36,449 nucleotides of DNA from Candidatus Palauibacter australiensis. GTDB taxonomy: Bacteria > Gemmatimonadota > Gemmatimonadetes > Palauibacterales > Palauibacteraceae. Shown one piece after another: positions 23,136-29,712 of this stretch. Below the pieces are notes generated by a model. The model worked only from the letters and a program-made list of their open reading frames with translations. It was not told the origin of the DNA and did no database searches. Made by a program: the position numbers and the translations under genes. Where the stretch lies: positions 1-36,449 of the forward strand of contig JAPPBA010000086.1 of NCBI GenBank assembly GCA_026705295.1, written 5' to 3'. The first letter of the stretch is position 1, and every line of letters begins with the position of its first letter.

Positions 23136-23687
23136 ATGTCTGCGACCCATCCCTCAGTGTGCCCCTCAGTGCGCCCCTCTGTGCGCGGCGTCTGCTGCGC
23201 GCTGACCCTGGCTTTGGCCGCGGGCTGTGCCCCGGAACCCGCCGCCGAAGCGGACAACCCCTTCGTCGGGGCGTGGTCGCTCGCCTCGTGGGAGAGCCGC
23301 ACCGCGGCCGGCGAGGTGTCGCTGCCCTACGACGGGAATCCCGCCGGCCAGATCGCCTACACGGCCGACGGCCGCATGTCCGCGCAGCTGATGCAGGTGG
23401 GGCGGGAACTCCCCGATGCCGCGGAGGTCACCGGACAGGAGATGCGCGACGCGATGCTGGGTGGCTTCTTCTCCTACTACGGGGACTACAGCGTCGACAT
23501 GGAGGCGGGTGTCGTCACGCACCACGTGGAGGGCGCGCTGCTGCCGAGCTGGGTCGGCTCGGACCGGCCGCGCTCGTTCACCTTCAACGGGCCGGACCGG
23601 TTGATTCTGAGCACCGAACCGGACCCCGCGCGCGGCGGAGGCGCCGTGGGAACGCTCGTCTGGGAGAGGGTTCGAGGACAACGATGA
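23136..23687 (+). CDS. Lipocalin-like domain lipoprotein
   Basis: The 183-residue protein has a long N-region, a hydrophobic stretch and a clear lipobox LAAGC (Cys about 32), then a lipocalin-like domain beginning NPFVGAWSLASWESRTAAGEVSLPYD with GQIAYTADGRMSAQLMQ, typical of the small secreted lipocalin-like family. ATG 23136 is chosen over GTG 23130 because GGAGG at 23126-23130 is then correctly spaced. Its stop overlaps the amidohydrolase start (ATGA, 23684-23687). A role binding a hydrophobic or small ligand at the membrane is inferred, possibly the amidohydrolase substrate or product. Confidence 0.75.
   Translation: MSATHPSVCPSVRPSVRGVCCALTLALAAGCAPEPAAEADNPFVGAWSLASWESRTAAGEVSLPYDGNPAGQIAYTADGRMSAQLMQVGRELPDAAEVTGQEMRDAMLGGFFSYYGDYSVDMEAGVVTHHVEGALLPSWVGSDRPRSFTFNGPDRLILSTEPDPARGGGAVGTLVWERVRGQR
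23150..23185 (+). repeat. Three 12-bp tandem repeats in the lipoprotein signal region
   Basis: Three units close to CCCCTCAGTGCG encode PSVC, PSVR and PSVR in the n-region of the signal peptide. The length is likely to vary by slippage without disturbing the mature protein. Confidence 0.75.
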
Positions 23688-25531
23688 AGAAATGGCTGAT
23701 TGCGGTCGGCGCGCTGACGGCGGCCTGCGGAGGGAGCGGTCCGGACGAACCGGCGGATCTCGTCCTCATCAACGGAGACGTGTACACGCTCGACGAGGCG
23801 CGGCCGGCAGCCGAGGCGATCGCGGTCCGGGGCGAGCGTATCGCCGTCGTCGGGTCGAACGCGGAGGCCGAGGCGTTCGTGGGCCCGGACACGCGCGTCA
23901 TCGACCTGGCTGGCGCCTTCGTGTCGCCCGGATTCAACGACGGTCATGTCCACGTCGAGAGCACCGGGGCGCTGATCGTGGGCGTGAACCTGCTCGAGGT
24001 GCACGAACCGGAGGGCTTCCGCGAGGAGATCGCGCGCGCGGCCGAGCGCCTGGCGCCGGGCAGCTGGATCACGCGCGGCGACTGGGGCGCCTACGAGGAG
24101 TGGGAGGTGGGATCGACCGGCCGCGAAGGCGAGGACGGCGCTGCGGAGGGCGGCGCTGCGGAGGCCGGCGCTGCGGAGGGCGGCGCTGAGAGTGCCGGCG
24201 GGCCGTTCACGCCGCACCGCGACCTCATCGACGACGTGACCGCGAATCACCCCGTCCTCGTGAACCGCTTCGACCGTTTCGTCTACCTCGCGAACAGCCT
24301 CGCGCTCGACATGGCGGGCATCACGGACGCCACGCCGTCGCCGCCGGGGGGCATGATCGCAAAGGACGAGGACGGCCGGGTCACGGGCATCCTCACCGGC
24401 TCCGCCGTCAACCTCGTCCGGGCCGCCATCACGCCCAAGTCGTTCGAGCAGCGCCTCACCGAGGTCCGCGCCGTGCTCCAGGAGGCCCGCGAGGGTGGCG
24501 TCACCACGATCCAGGACATCACCACCTCCGAGCAGTTCCGCGCCTACCAGGAACTGCACGCCCGCGGCGAGCTGACCGCCCGCATCAACATCCGCCCCTC
24601 GCTCGACAACGTGACCCACACCGGCGGGCTCGGGATCACCCGCGGCTTCGGCGACGACTGGCTCCGCTTCATCGGCTACAAGGCCTGGGTCGACGGGATC
24701 ATGGGCGGCTCCAGCGCGATGTTCTACGAGCAGTACGACCACGCGCCCGGCAACTTCGGGATCGTGCGCCAGATCATGCTTCCCGAGGGCGTCGACGGCC
24801 TCGCCCTCTCCCTGACCCGCGACCAGAACTACGCCGAGTTCCCGACCGGGAACCTCCAGCGGCTCATGCAGGAGGCGGTGCCCACCGGCCTCCCGCCCCA
24901 CATCCACGCCATCGGCGACAAGGCGGTGAAGATCCTGCTCGACCTGTTTGAGGCCGTGTTGAGCGAGCACGACATGATCGAAACGGATCACAGGTGGCGG
25001 ATGATCCACGCACAGGTGGTGGAGGAGGCGGACTTCCACCGTTTCGGCGAACTCAACCTCGTGGCGGAGGTGAACCCGTTTCACATCTCGGACGACATGC
25101 GGTGGATGGAGGAGAGGATCGGCGGAAGATCCCGCGGCGCCTACGCATTCCGGTCGCTCAAGGACGCGGGGGCGGTGCTCGTGTTCGGGAGCGACAGTCC
25201 CGGGACGAACGCGGCCCGCTACTTCCTCCACCCGAGGTACGGACTGTACGCGGCGGTGAGCCGGCAGACGCTGAGCGGCGAGCCGGCCGAGGGCTGGTTC
25301 CCGGATCAGCGGCTCACGATCGAGGAGGCGATCGAGGCCTACACCCGGAACCCGGCCTGGGCATCGTTCGAGGAGGACATCAAGGGCACGCTGACGCCCG
25401 GCAAGCTGGCGGACATCGCCGTGTTCGACGTGGACCTGATCGAGGCCGGCCGGAACGATCCGGCGCGGCTGCTCGAGGCCGAGGCCCTGTACACGATCGT
25501 CGGCGGCCGCATCGTCCATGAACGCGGGTGA
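23684..25531 (+). CDS. YtcJ-type amidohydrolase, probable lipoprotein
   Basis: The 615-residue protein starts MKKWLIAVGALTAACGG (lipoprotein-like signal), then ADLVLINGDVYTLDEARP and the metal site PGFNDGHVH, later PPHIHAIGDKAV and MIHAQ, and FGSDSP near the C-terminus, ending in the amidohydrolase tail TPGKLADIAVFDVD. This matches the YtcJ/exoenzyme-regulatory group of amidohydrolases. Starting at 23684 is supported by the lipobox-like sequence and the 4-nt overlap with the lipocalin gene. An unusual Gly/Ala/Glu linker made of 15-bp repeats (about residues 152-172) interrupts the domain. The substrate is unknown; export to the envelope is inferred. Confidence 0.85.
   Translation: MKKWLIAVGALTAACGGSGPDEPADLVLINGDVYTLDEARPAAEAIAVRGERIAVVGSNAEAEAFVGPDTRVIDLAGAFVSPGFNDGHVHVESTGALIVGVNLLEVHEPEGFREEIARAAERLAPGSWITRGDWGAYEEWEVGSTGREGEDGAAEGGAAEAGAAEGGAESAGGPFTPHRDLIDDVTANHPVLVNRFDRFVYLANSLALDMAGITDATPSPPGGMIAKDEDGRVTGILTGSAVNLVRAAITPKSFEQRLTEVRAVLQEAREGGVTTIQDITTSEQFRAYQELHARGELTARINIRPSLDNVTHTGGLGITRGFGDDWLRFIGYKAWVDGIMGGSSAMFYEQYDHAPGNFGIVRQIMLPEGVDGLALSLTRDQNYAEFPTGNLQRLMQEAVPTGLPPHIHAIGDKAVKILLDLFEAVLSEHDMIETDHRWRMIHAQVVEEADFHRFGELNLVAEVNPFHISDDMRWMEERIGGRSRGAYAFRSLKDAGAVLVFGSDSPGTNAARYFLHPRYGLYAAVSRQTLSGEPAEGWFPDQRLTIEEAIEAYTRNPAWASFEEDIKGTLTPGKLADIAVFDVDLIEAGRNDPARLLEAEALYTIVGGRIVHERG
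24137..24196 (+). repeat. Four 15-bp tandem repeats coding GAAEG-type peptides
   Basis: Units GGCGCTGCGGAGGGC (24137, 24152, 24167, with a diverged fourth at 24182) encode a Gly-Ala-Glu surface linker inside the amidohydrolase. The period of 15 keeps the frame, so copy number can change without loss of function. Confidence 0.85.
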
Positions 25532-25551
25532 TATCTCGCCACTCTTGAGTC

Positions 25552-25582
25552 AGATATACTTTCGTCCATAGATTGTATATCT
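25552..25582. promoter_or_regulatory. Probable VapB operator
   Basis: AGATATAC at 25552-25559 and GTATATCT at 25575-25582 form a perfect 8-bp inverted repeat with a 15-bp spacer, 25 nt before the antitoxin start. AT-rich dyads such as this in a GC-rich genome are the usual binding sites of ribbon-helix-helix antitoxins, giving autorepression. TATACT at 25555-25560 overlaps it and may be the -10 box. Confidence 0.6.
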
Positions 25583-25607
25583 AGGACGGCGACCAGGGAG
25601 AGGCCGA

Positions 25608-25817
25608 ATGAGAAAAACCAGCGTGGAAATCGACGACGGGCTCATCGAACAGGTTCGGGCCCTCCTTGGGACGTCCTCCATCAAGGAGACGATCGACTCC
25701 GCCTTGCGCGAAGTCCTGCGTCGGGAGGCGCGACGCCAGGAGATCGAGGCCCTGGCGACGATGGATGGGCTCGAACTGTCGAACGAGAAGGTCATGGCCG
25801 GCGCCTGGCGTTCCTGA
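25608..25817 (+). CDS. VapB-like antitoxin
   Basis: The 69-residue protein begins RKTSVEIDDGLIEQVRALLG, the ribbon strand and first helix of a ribbon-helix-helix protein, then TSSIKETIDSALREVLRREARRQEIEAL, the second helix, and ends in a short tail (LSNEKVMAGAWRS) suited to wrapping the toxin. It would bind the operator at 25552 and neutralise the PIN protein 21 nt downstream. GGGAGAGG lies before the ATG. Confidence 0.82.
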   Translation: MRKTSVEIDDGLIEQVRALLGTSSIKETIDSALREVLRREARRQEIEALATMDGLELSNEKVMAGAWRS

Positions 25818-25838
25818 ACCAGCCCGGGTCGAACGCGA

Positions 25839-26246
25839 GTGGCCTACCTCATCGACAAGAGCGCGCTGGCACGCATGGCGCATCCCCGGGTCCACGCACG
25901 GCTCACGCCGGTCATCGAAACGGGCCAGGCGGCGACCTGCGCCATCATCGACCTGGAGGTGCTCTACTCCACCCGTAATGGCGAGGAGCACGCGCGAGCG
26001 CGGGCCCGGCGTGCGCTGGCGTACCGTCACGTTCCACTCACGGAAGCGATCTTTCAGCGGGCCATCGCAGTGCAGGGACTGCTCGCCCGCCGGGCGCAGC
26101 ACCGGGTGCCGATCGCCGACCTCATCATTGCCGCCGCAGCCGAAGCCTCCCACCTGACCGTCCTCCACTACGATGCGGATTTCGACACGATCGCGGCCGT
26201 CACGGGCCAGGTTACCGAATGGGTTGCCCCACGGGGTTCCCTCTAG
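25839..26246 (+). CDS. VapC-like PIN-domain toxin
   Basis: The 135-residue protein has the PIN acidic residues: Asp6 in YLIDKSALARM, Glu40 in IIDLEVLYS, Asp94 in VPIADLIIAAAA, and Asp112/Asp114 in LHYDADFD. These bind Mg2+ in an RNase active site. A GTG start gives a length normal for VapC. With the VapB-like gene it forms a type II toxin-antitoxin pair; free toxin would cut tRNA or rRNA. Downstream lies the gene-free region with tRNA-like repeats, an intriguing neighbourhood for an RNase but not evidence of a link. Confidence 0.85.
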   Translation: MAYLIDKSALARMAHPRVHARLTPVIETGQAATCAIIDLEVLYSTRNGEEHARARARRALAYRHVPLTEAIFQRAIAVQGLLARRAQHRVPIADLIIAAAAEASHLTVLHYDADFDTIAAVTGQVTEWVAPRGSL

Positions 26247-26264
26247 CAGGCGCTTTGGCAGACG

Positions 26265-26314
26265 CTGCTTGAGGCCGCGTTGAGCGAGCACCACATGATC
26301 CAGGAGGAACACAG
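26265..26314 (+). pseudogene. 50-bp fragment related to the YtcJ-type amidohydrolase gene
   Basis: This stretch matches 24944-24993 inside the upstream amidohydrolase at 42 of 50 bases without gaps, and codes LLEAALSEHHMIQEEH against LFEAVLSEHDMIETDH. Changes are spread over codon positions, so it is an old copy or a scrap of a paralogue, not a recent duplication. Similarity stops abruptly at both ends. No open gene contains it. Confidence 0.5.
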
Positions 26315-26360
26315 CTTTACGGGCCTGCGAGCCCACAATAGGTTGACGCACAGAGGGATA

Positions 26361-26432
26361 GGTGGAGGCGCGGGGGATCGAACCCCGCCGGTCGAGTGTC
26401 AAGCCCTAACCGGGTACACCAGTACCGCCCCC
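26361..26432 (-). ncRNA. tRNA-like cloverleaf, unit 1
   Basis: On the minus strand four helices abut: GGGGGC/GCCTCC (one G-T pair), GGTAC-TGGT-GTACC, CGGTT/GACCG closing a 14-nt loop, and GCGGGG/CCCCGC closing the T-loop sequence TTCGATC. The 3' end reads ACC then T. There are no linker bases at tRNA positions 8, 9 or 26, and the anticodon-like loop is too long, so it is not a normal tRNA. Confidence 0.5.
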
Positions 26433-26455
26433 GCCGAACCCTCTTTCGAGGGAGA

Positions 26456-26527
26456 GGTGGAGGCGCGGGGGATCGAACCCCGCCGGTGGAGTGTCAAGCC
26501 CGCACCGGGTACACCAGTACCGCCCCC
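26456..26527 (-). ncRNA. tRNA-like cloverleaf, unit 2
   Basis: The fold is the same as unit 1. The anticodon-like stem is CGGTG/CACCG, all Watson-Crick, where unit 1 has a T-G pair: a compensating change that supports the helix. Confidence 0.5.
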
Positions 26528-26550
26528 GCCGAACCCTCTTTCGAGGGAGA

Positions 26551-26622
26551 GGTGGAGGCGCGGGGGATCGAACCCCGCCGGTCGGGTCTCAAGTCCACAC
26601 CGGGTACACCAGTACCGCCCCC
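26551..26622 (-). ncRNA. tRNA-like cloverleaf, unit 3
   Basis: The fold is the same, with the most diverged central loop (TGGACTTGAGACCC) and one G-G mismatch at the top of the anticodon-like stem. The acceptor-, D- and T-like arms are unchanged from the other units. Confidence 0.45.
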
Positions 26623-26704
26623 GCCGAACCCTCGAACGAGGGCTCTGACGCAATTCTCCGGTACGGGCACATCCGGCTATCAAGACGGTTTGGGGGTGAC
26701 CTGC

Positions 26705-27166
26705 TCAGGCGTCGAGGAAGCGCCAGCTTTCGTCGGTGCGGGGGAGTTCGCAGGCGGTCTGCTTGCCGAACCAGCGGTAGCGGTTCCGGGCTACGAGGCG
26801 GTAGGCGAGGTCGCGCAGCGGGGCGGGGATGACCAGGAAGACGGCGAGCAGCGGCCATCCCCCGTCGAGCCCGGCCGCGATGCGAAACGCCGCTCCGCTT
26901 CGCGCGTGGGTGCGTCCGTCCGCGACGAGGATCAGGGATTCAGGCGGCTCTCCGGCTTCCGGTAGCGGCTCTCCGGCTTCCGGTAGCGACGCCCCTTGTT
27001 CCGCGAGGATCCGGCGTCCCGCGTCGGACTGAAGCGCGGCGAAGCGGAAGCGGCCGCGGCGGTCCCGGCGGATGATGAAACGGACGGCGCCCGCACACAG
27101 GTTGCAGACGCCGTCGAAGAGGACGATGGGGCGGCCTTCCAGGCCCGGATCCGGATCGGCGGGCAC
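26705..27166 (-). CDS. DCC-family (DUF393) thiol-disulfide-like protein
   Basis: The 153-residue protein has the family signature VLFDGVCNLCAGAVRFIIRRD with Cys21 and Cys24, a middle beta region and a C-terminal YRLVARNRYRWFGKQTAC. DCC proteins resemble thioredoxins and are thought to act in redox reactions. A GTG start is used. An 18-residue Leu/Pro/Glu-rich segment made of a 21-bp repeat (LPEAGEP twice) is an insertion relative to typical members. It starts 14 nt after the choice-of-anchor-B gene and is likely co-transcribed with it. Confidence 0.82.
   Translation of the reverse strand: MPADPDPGLEGRPIVLFDGVCNLCAGAVRFIIRRDRRGRFRFAALQSDAGRRILAEQGASLPEAGEPLPEAGEPPESLILVADGRTHARSGAAFRIAAGLDGGWPLLAVFLVIPAPLRDLAYRLVARNRYRWFGKQTACELPRTDESWRFLDA
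26946..26987 (-). repeat. Two 21-bp tandem repeats inside the DCC gene
   Basis: Two identical 21-bp units (26946-26966 and 26967-26987) encode LPEAGEP twice on the minus strand. The frame is preserved, so this is a recent in-frame duplication. Confidence 0.85.
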
Positions 27167-27180
27167 GCGTCGCCCTCAGG

Positions 27181-29529
27181 TCACGGCACGAGGCGGGGTC
27201 TCGCCATGTTCTTGAGCAGGAAGAGCCCGTCCCCGGTCCCCGTCACGGCGATCGTGCCGCTCGCGAAGTAGGGGTAGTTGCTCCACGACGCGCCGCCCTG
27301 GTAGGGCGAGGTGTCGAAGAAGCCGATCTCGACCGGGTTCTCCGGGTCCGAGATGTCGAGCACGCGGAATCCGGCCGAGTAGTTCGACTGGTACATGAGG
27401 TCGCCGACGATGTAGAGGTTGTGGTCGGTAGCTGTCGTCTCCGCGATGTACTCGGTGACGAGGATCGGATCGTCGAGGTCCGTCACGTCCCACACCAGTG
27501 TGCGCGTCCCCTCCACGAGACCCTGGGGCTCATCCCCCTCGTCGTTCATGTAGAAGTAGCGGTGATCGTCGGTCAGCCAGCCCTGGTGCGCGTAGGCGAC
27601 GTTCGGATAGTCGATCGTGGCGAGGCCGACGGGCGCGTCCTTGTCGCTCACATCCGCGATGTTGAACGCCGTCTCGTTCGAGCCGAGGCAGATCTCCTTG
27701 CCCACGTGCTCGGCGTCGGGGCCGCGGTAGATGACGCACTGGGCGTCGTGCACGTAGCCCGTGCCCCGGCGTCCCGTCCCCTCCTGCGCGAAGCAGCCCG
27801 CGAAGACGGGCTGGGCCGGATCCTCGAGATCGATCATGTGGAGGCCGCCGCCACACGTCTCGCCTCCGCCGCTGTTCCCGACGGCATAGGCGAAGCCGGT
27901 CTCCTCGTTGATGACGATGTTGTGGGCCGAGTGGATCCCGTCGTAGAGGAACGTCTCCTCGAACGTCACGGGTTCCGCGCCCACGTCGCGCAGTTGCCGC
28001 AGGTCGAACACCTGCACGCCGTGCTCCAGCGCCGCGTCCGCGACGATGTAGGCGTGGTCGCGATAGACCTTGATGTCGCGCCAGATCATGTGCCGCGAGC
28101 CCTCCGTGGCGGGCAGGTCGCCGAGGAAGCGCGGGTGGTGCGGGTCGCTGACGTCGACGAACGAGGTGCCGTCCGTACGCCCGACGATCGCGATTTCGCG
28201 GCCGGTCTCGGGGTCGGTCCAGCCCCAGATGTCGTTGACGCGCGTGGCGCGCGTGCCGCCGAGGTCCTTGATCGGCATGAAGGCGGTGATGTTCACGTCC
28301 CGGCACTCGAAGACATGCGCCTGCCCCTCGGTGCACTCGATCTCCTCGCCGGCGATGGCGGGGAAGCCGCGGTAGTCGTTGACGAGGGTGCCGCCCTCCT
28401 CCCACGAGCCGGCGGCGGACCGTTCGTAGACGACGGCGGCGCCGGCGCCGGAGTCGAGGCCCGTCGCGCCGATGACGAGGTGCTCGCCGGATTGTGTCGC
28501 CGCGCCGGCGAAGCCGGAGCGCTCGCCGAGGGGAGAGCGCAGGAGGATGGAAGCCTCGCGCCACTGGCCCTCGGCGTCTCGCCGGTAGGCGTAGAGAGTG
28601 CCGGCGCCCATGCCGCTGCCCGGCGCCCCGATGAGGATGTCGCCGCCGTCGAAGCCGAGGGAGGACCCGAACTGCGCGTTGGGTTCCGGCAGGAGCGGGC
28701 CGAGGCGCGCCTCCATCGCCCAGCCCTCGGCGCCCCGCGAGAAGGCGAAGACGGCCCCGCCGCTCTCCCTGAGGGTCGGGGCGCCCACCAGCGCGAAGCC
28801 GTCGCGCACGGCGAGCGAGGCCCCGAATCCGCTGCGCTCCTGGAGCGACGGCGCTTCGAGCGTCCCGGCCGCCGTCCACGACCCCGAACCGCCGCGGGCG
28901 AAGGCGAACACGACGGGCGGCGCGTCGCCGGACTCCCGCGTGCCGACGAGCAGCGTCTCGCCGTCGAGGGCCAGCGCCGCACCGAACCCCTCGGTGGCCA
29001 CGCCCTCCGCTCGCCGCAACGCCATGCCCGCGGACGCGGACCCGTCGGAGCCCAGCGTATACGAGAACACCGCCCCCCGTCCGTCATCCGCTGCGGGGGA
29101 AGACACGATCGCGACGCCCTCGGCCAGCGCGATGGCGCTCCCGAACGCCCGCGCACCCTCCGGCGCCTCGAGCCGAGCCGTCCGCTCCCAGCCACCCGCC
29201 CCGTCGGACCGGAACAGGTAGACCGCGCCGGCCCCGTCCGCTTCGAGCGGAGCGCCCGCCCACAGCCAGTCCCCCTGCGTGGCGACCGCCCGCCCGAACC
29301 CGTCCGGAACCCGCACCTGGTCGGACACCGTGACCTGCCCCGTCTCCGCCCAGCCCGAACCCGTCAGGCCGTAGACCCACACGATGCCCGACATCGTGCC
29401 GTTGCCCGCTTCGCCGACCAGCACCTGGTCGCCGCTCACGGCCAGCGCACCGCCGAACTGCTGCGCGCCCACGACCGCCGGACCCGCCAGCGCCAGCCCC
29501 GCCGCCACGAAAAGAATTCGCCGATTCAT
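27181..29529 (-). CDS. Secreted FG-GAP/choice-of-anchor-B protein
   Basis: The 782-residue protein has a signal peptide (RRILFVAAGLALAGPAVVGA). Residues about 25-380 are FG-GAP-like blades (FGAALALDGETLLVGT, FGASLAVRDGFALVGAP). Residues about 385-782 are an LVIVD/choice-of-anchor-B propeller with DIWGWTDPETGREIAIVG, GTSFVDVSDPHHPRFLGDLP and NLYIVGDLMYQSNYSAGFRVLDI. The joining segment has cysteines (ECTEGQAHVFECRD) that may form a disulfide. Two propellers in one chain suggest an extracellular binding or adhesion role. GAGAGGG lies before the ATG. It is divergent from the S9 peptidase and followed closely by the DCC gene. Confidence 0.85.
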   Translation of the reverse strand: MNRRILFVAAGLALAGPAVVGAQQFGGALAVSGDQVLVGEAGNGTMSGIVWVYGLTGSGWAETGQVTVSDQVRVPDGFGRAVATQGDWLWAGAPLEADGAGAVYLFRSDGAGGWERTARLEAPEGARAFGSAIALAEGVAIVSSPAADDGRGAVFSYTLGSDGSASAGMALRRAEGVATEGFGAALALDGETLLVGTRESGDAPPVVFAFARGGSGSWTAAGTLEAPSLQERSGFGASLAVRDGFALVGAPTLRESGGAVFAFSRGAEGWAMEARLGPLLPEPNAQFGSSLGFDGGDILIGAPGSGMGAGTLYAYRRDAEGQWREASILLRSPLGERSGFAGAATQSGEHLVIGATGLDSGAGAAVVYERSAAGSWEEGGTLVNDYRGFPAIAGEEIECTEGQAHVFECRDVNITAFMPIKDLGGTRATRVNDIWGWTDPETGREIAIVGRTDGTSFVDVSDPHHPRFLGDLPATEGSRHMIWRDIKVYRDHAYIVADAALEHGVQVFDLRQLRDVGAEPVTFEETFLYDGIHSAHNIVINEETGFAYAVGNSGGGETCGGGLHMIDLEDPAQPVFAGCFAQEGTGRRGTGYVHDAQCVIYRGPDAEHVGKEICLGSNETAFNIADVSDKDAPVGLATIDYPNVAYAHQGWLTDDHRYFYMNDEGDEPQGLVEGTRTLVWDVTDLDDPILVTEYIAETTATDHNLYIVGDLMYQSNYSAGFRVLDISDPENPVEIGFFDTSPYQGGASWSNYPYFASGTIAVTGTGDGLFLLKNMARPRLVP

Positions 29530-29672
29530 GAGATCCCTCTCCCGGAGTTACATCCTGCCAAGCTGCCCAGTCCACCGATGACCGAGCATTGCAAGCTGCA
29601 TCACAACCGGCCCGCCACGCCAGCGTCCGCGCCGACCCGATGGTTTCCTTCCCCACATCCCCCCGTGTACGT

Positions 29673-29684
29673 TGCAGATCTGCA
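29673..29684. promoter_or_regulatory. 12-bp palindrome in the divergent promoter region
   Basis: TGCAGATCTGCA is a perfect palindrome in the 183-bp gap between the anchor-B gene and the S9 peptidase gene, 29 nt before the S9 ATG. It may bind a dimeric regulator. Nothing else is clear in the gap. Confidence 0.35.
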
Positions 29685-29712
29685 CATATCCCGCTTTTCG
29701 CAGGAGGTCATC

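Larger units (their letters stand above)
26361..26642 (-). repeat. Three tandem 95-bp tRNA-like repeats
   Basis: Units start at 26361, 26456 and 26551; the first two are 95 bp and the third is slightly shorter. Each contains, on the minus strand, a cloverleaf-like core of 72 nt and then a separate CCCTC/GAGGG hairpin in the spacer (26439-26452 for unit 1). The hairpin stem is kept in unit 3 (26629-26642) while its loop changes. The flanking gene-free stretch (26247-26704) holds, besides these, only the amidohydrolase fragment and about 110 bp with nothing recognisable. Confidence 0.9.

Noticed and set aside
23150-24196. Protein micro-repeats as mobile element traces
   Set aside because: Units are short, in frame and without target-site duplications or inverted ends; slippage explains them.
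26361-26642. Three ordinary tRNA genes
   Set aside because: Only the T-arm and acceptor look right. Positions 8, 9 and 26 are missing, the D-like loop has 4 nt and the central loop 14 nt, so no anticodon can be assigned.
26361-26642. CRISPR array
   Set aside because: Units are almost identical along their whole length, there are only three, no variable spacers are present and no cas genes are nearby.
26280-26965. Open frames reading ARGIEPRR and GTPVPPPPN repeats on the plus strand
   Set aside because: They are the antisense of the tRNA-like repeats; the repeated peptides follow the DNA period, and no ribosome sites or family features support a protein.
27421-29712. Upstream extension of the S9 peptidase frame
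   Set aside because: This part is antisense to the anchor-B gene; the signal peptide and strong ribosome site place the real start at 29713.
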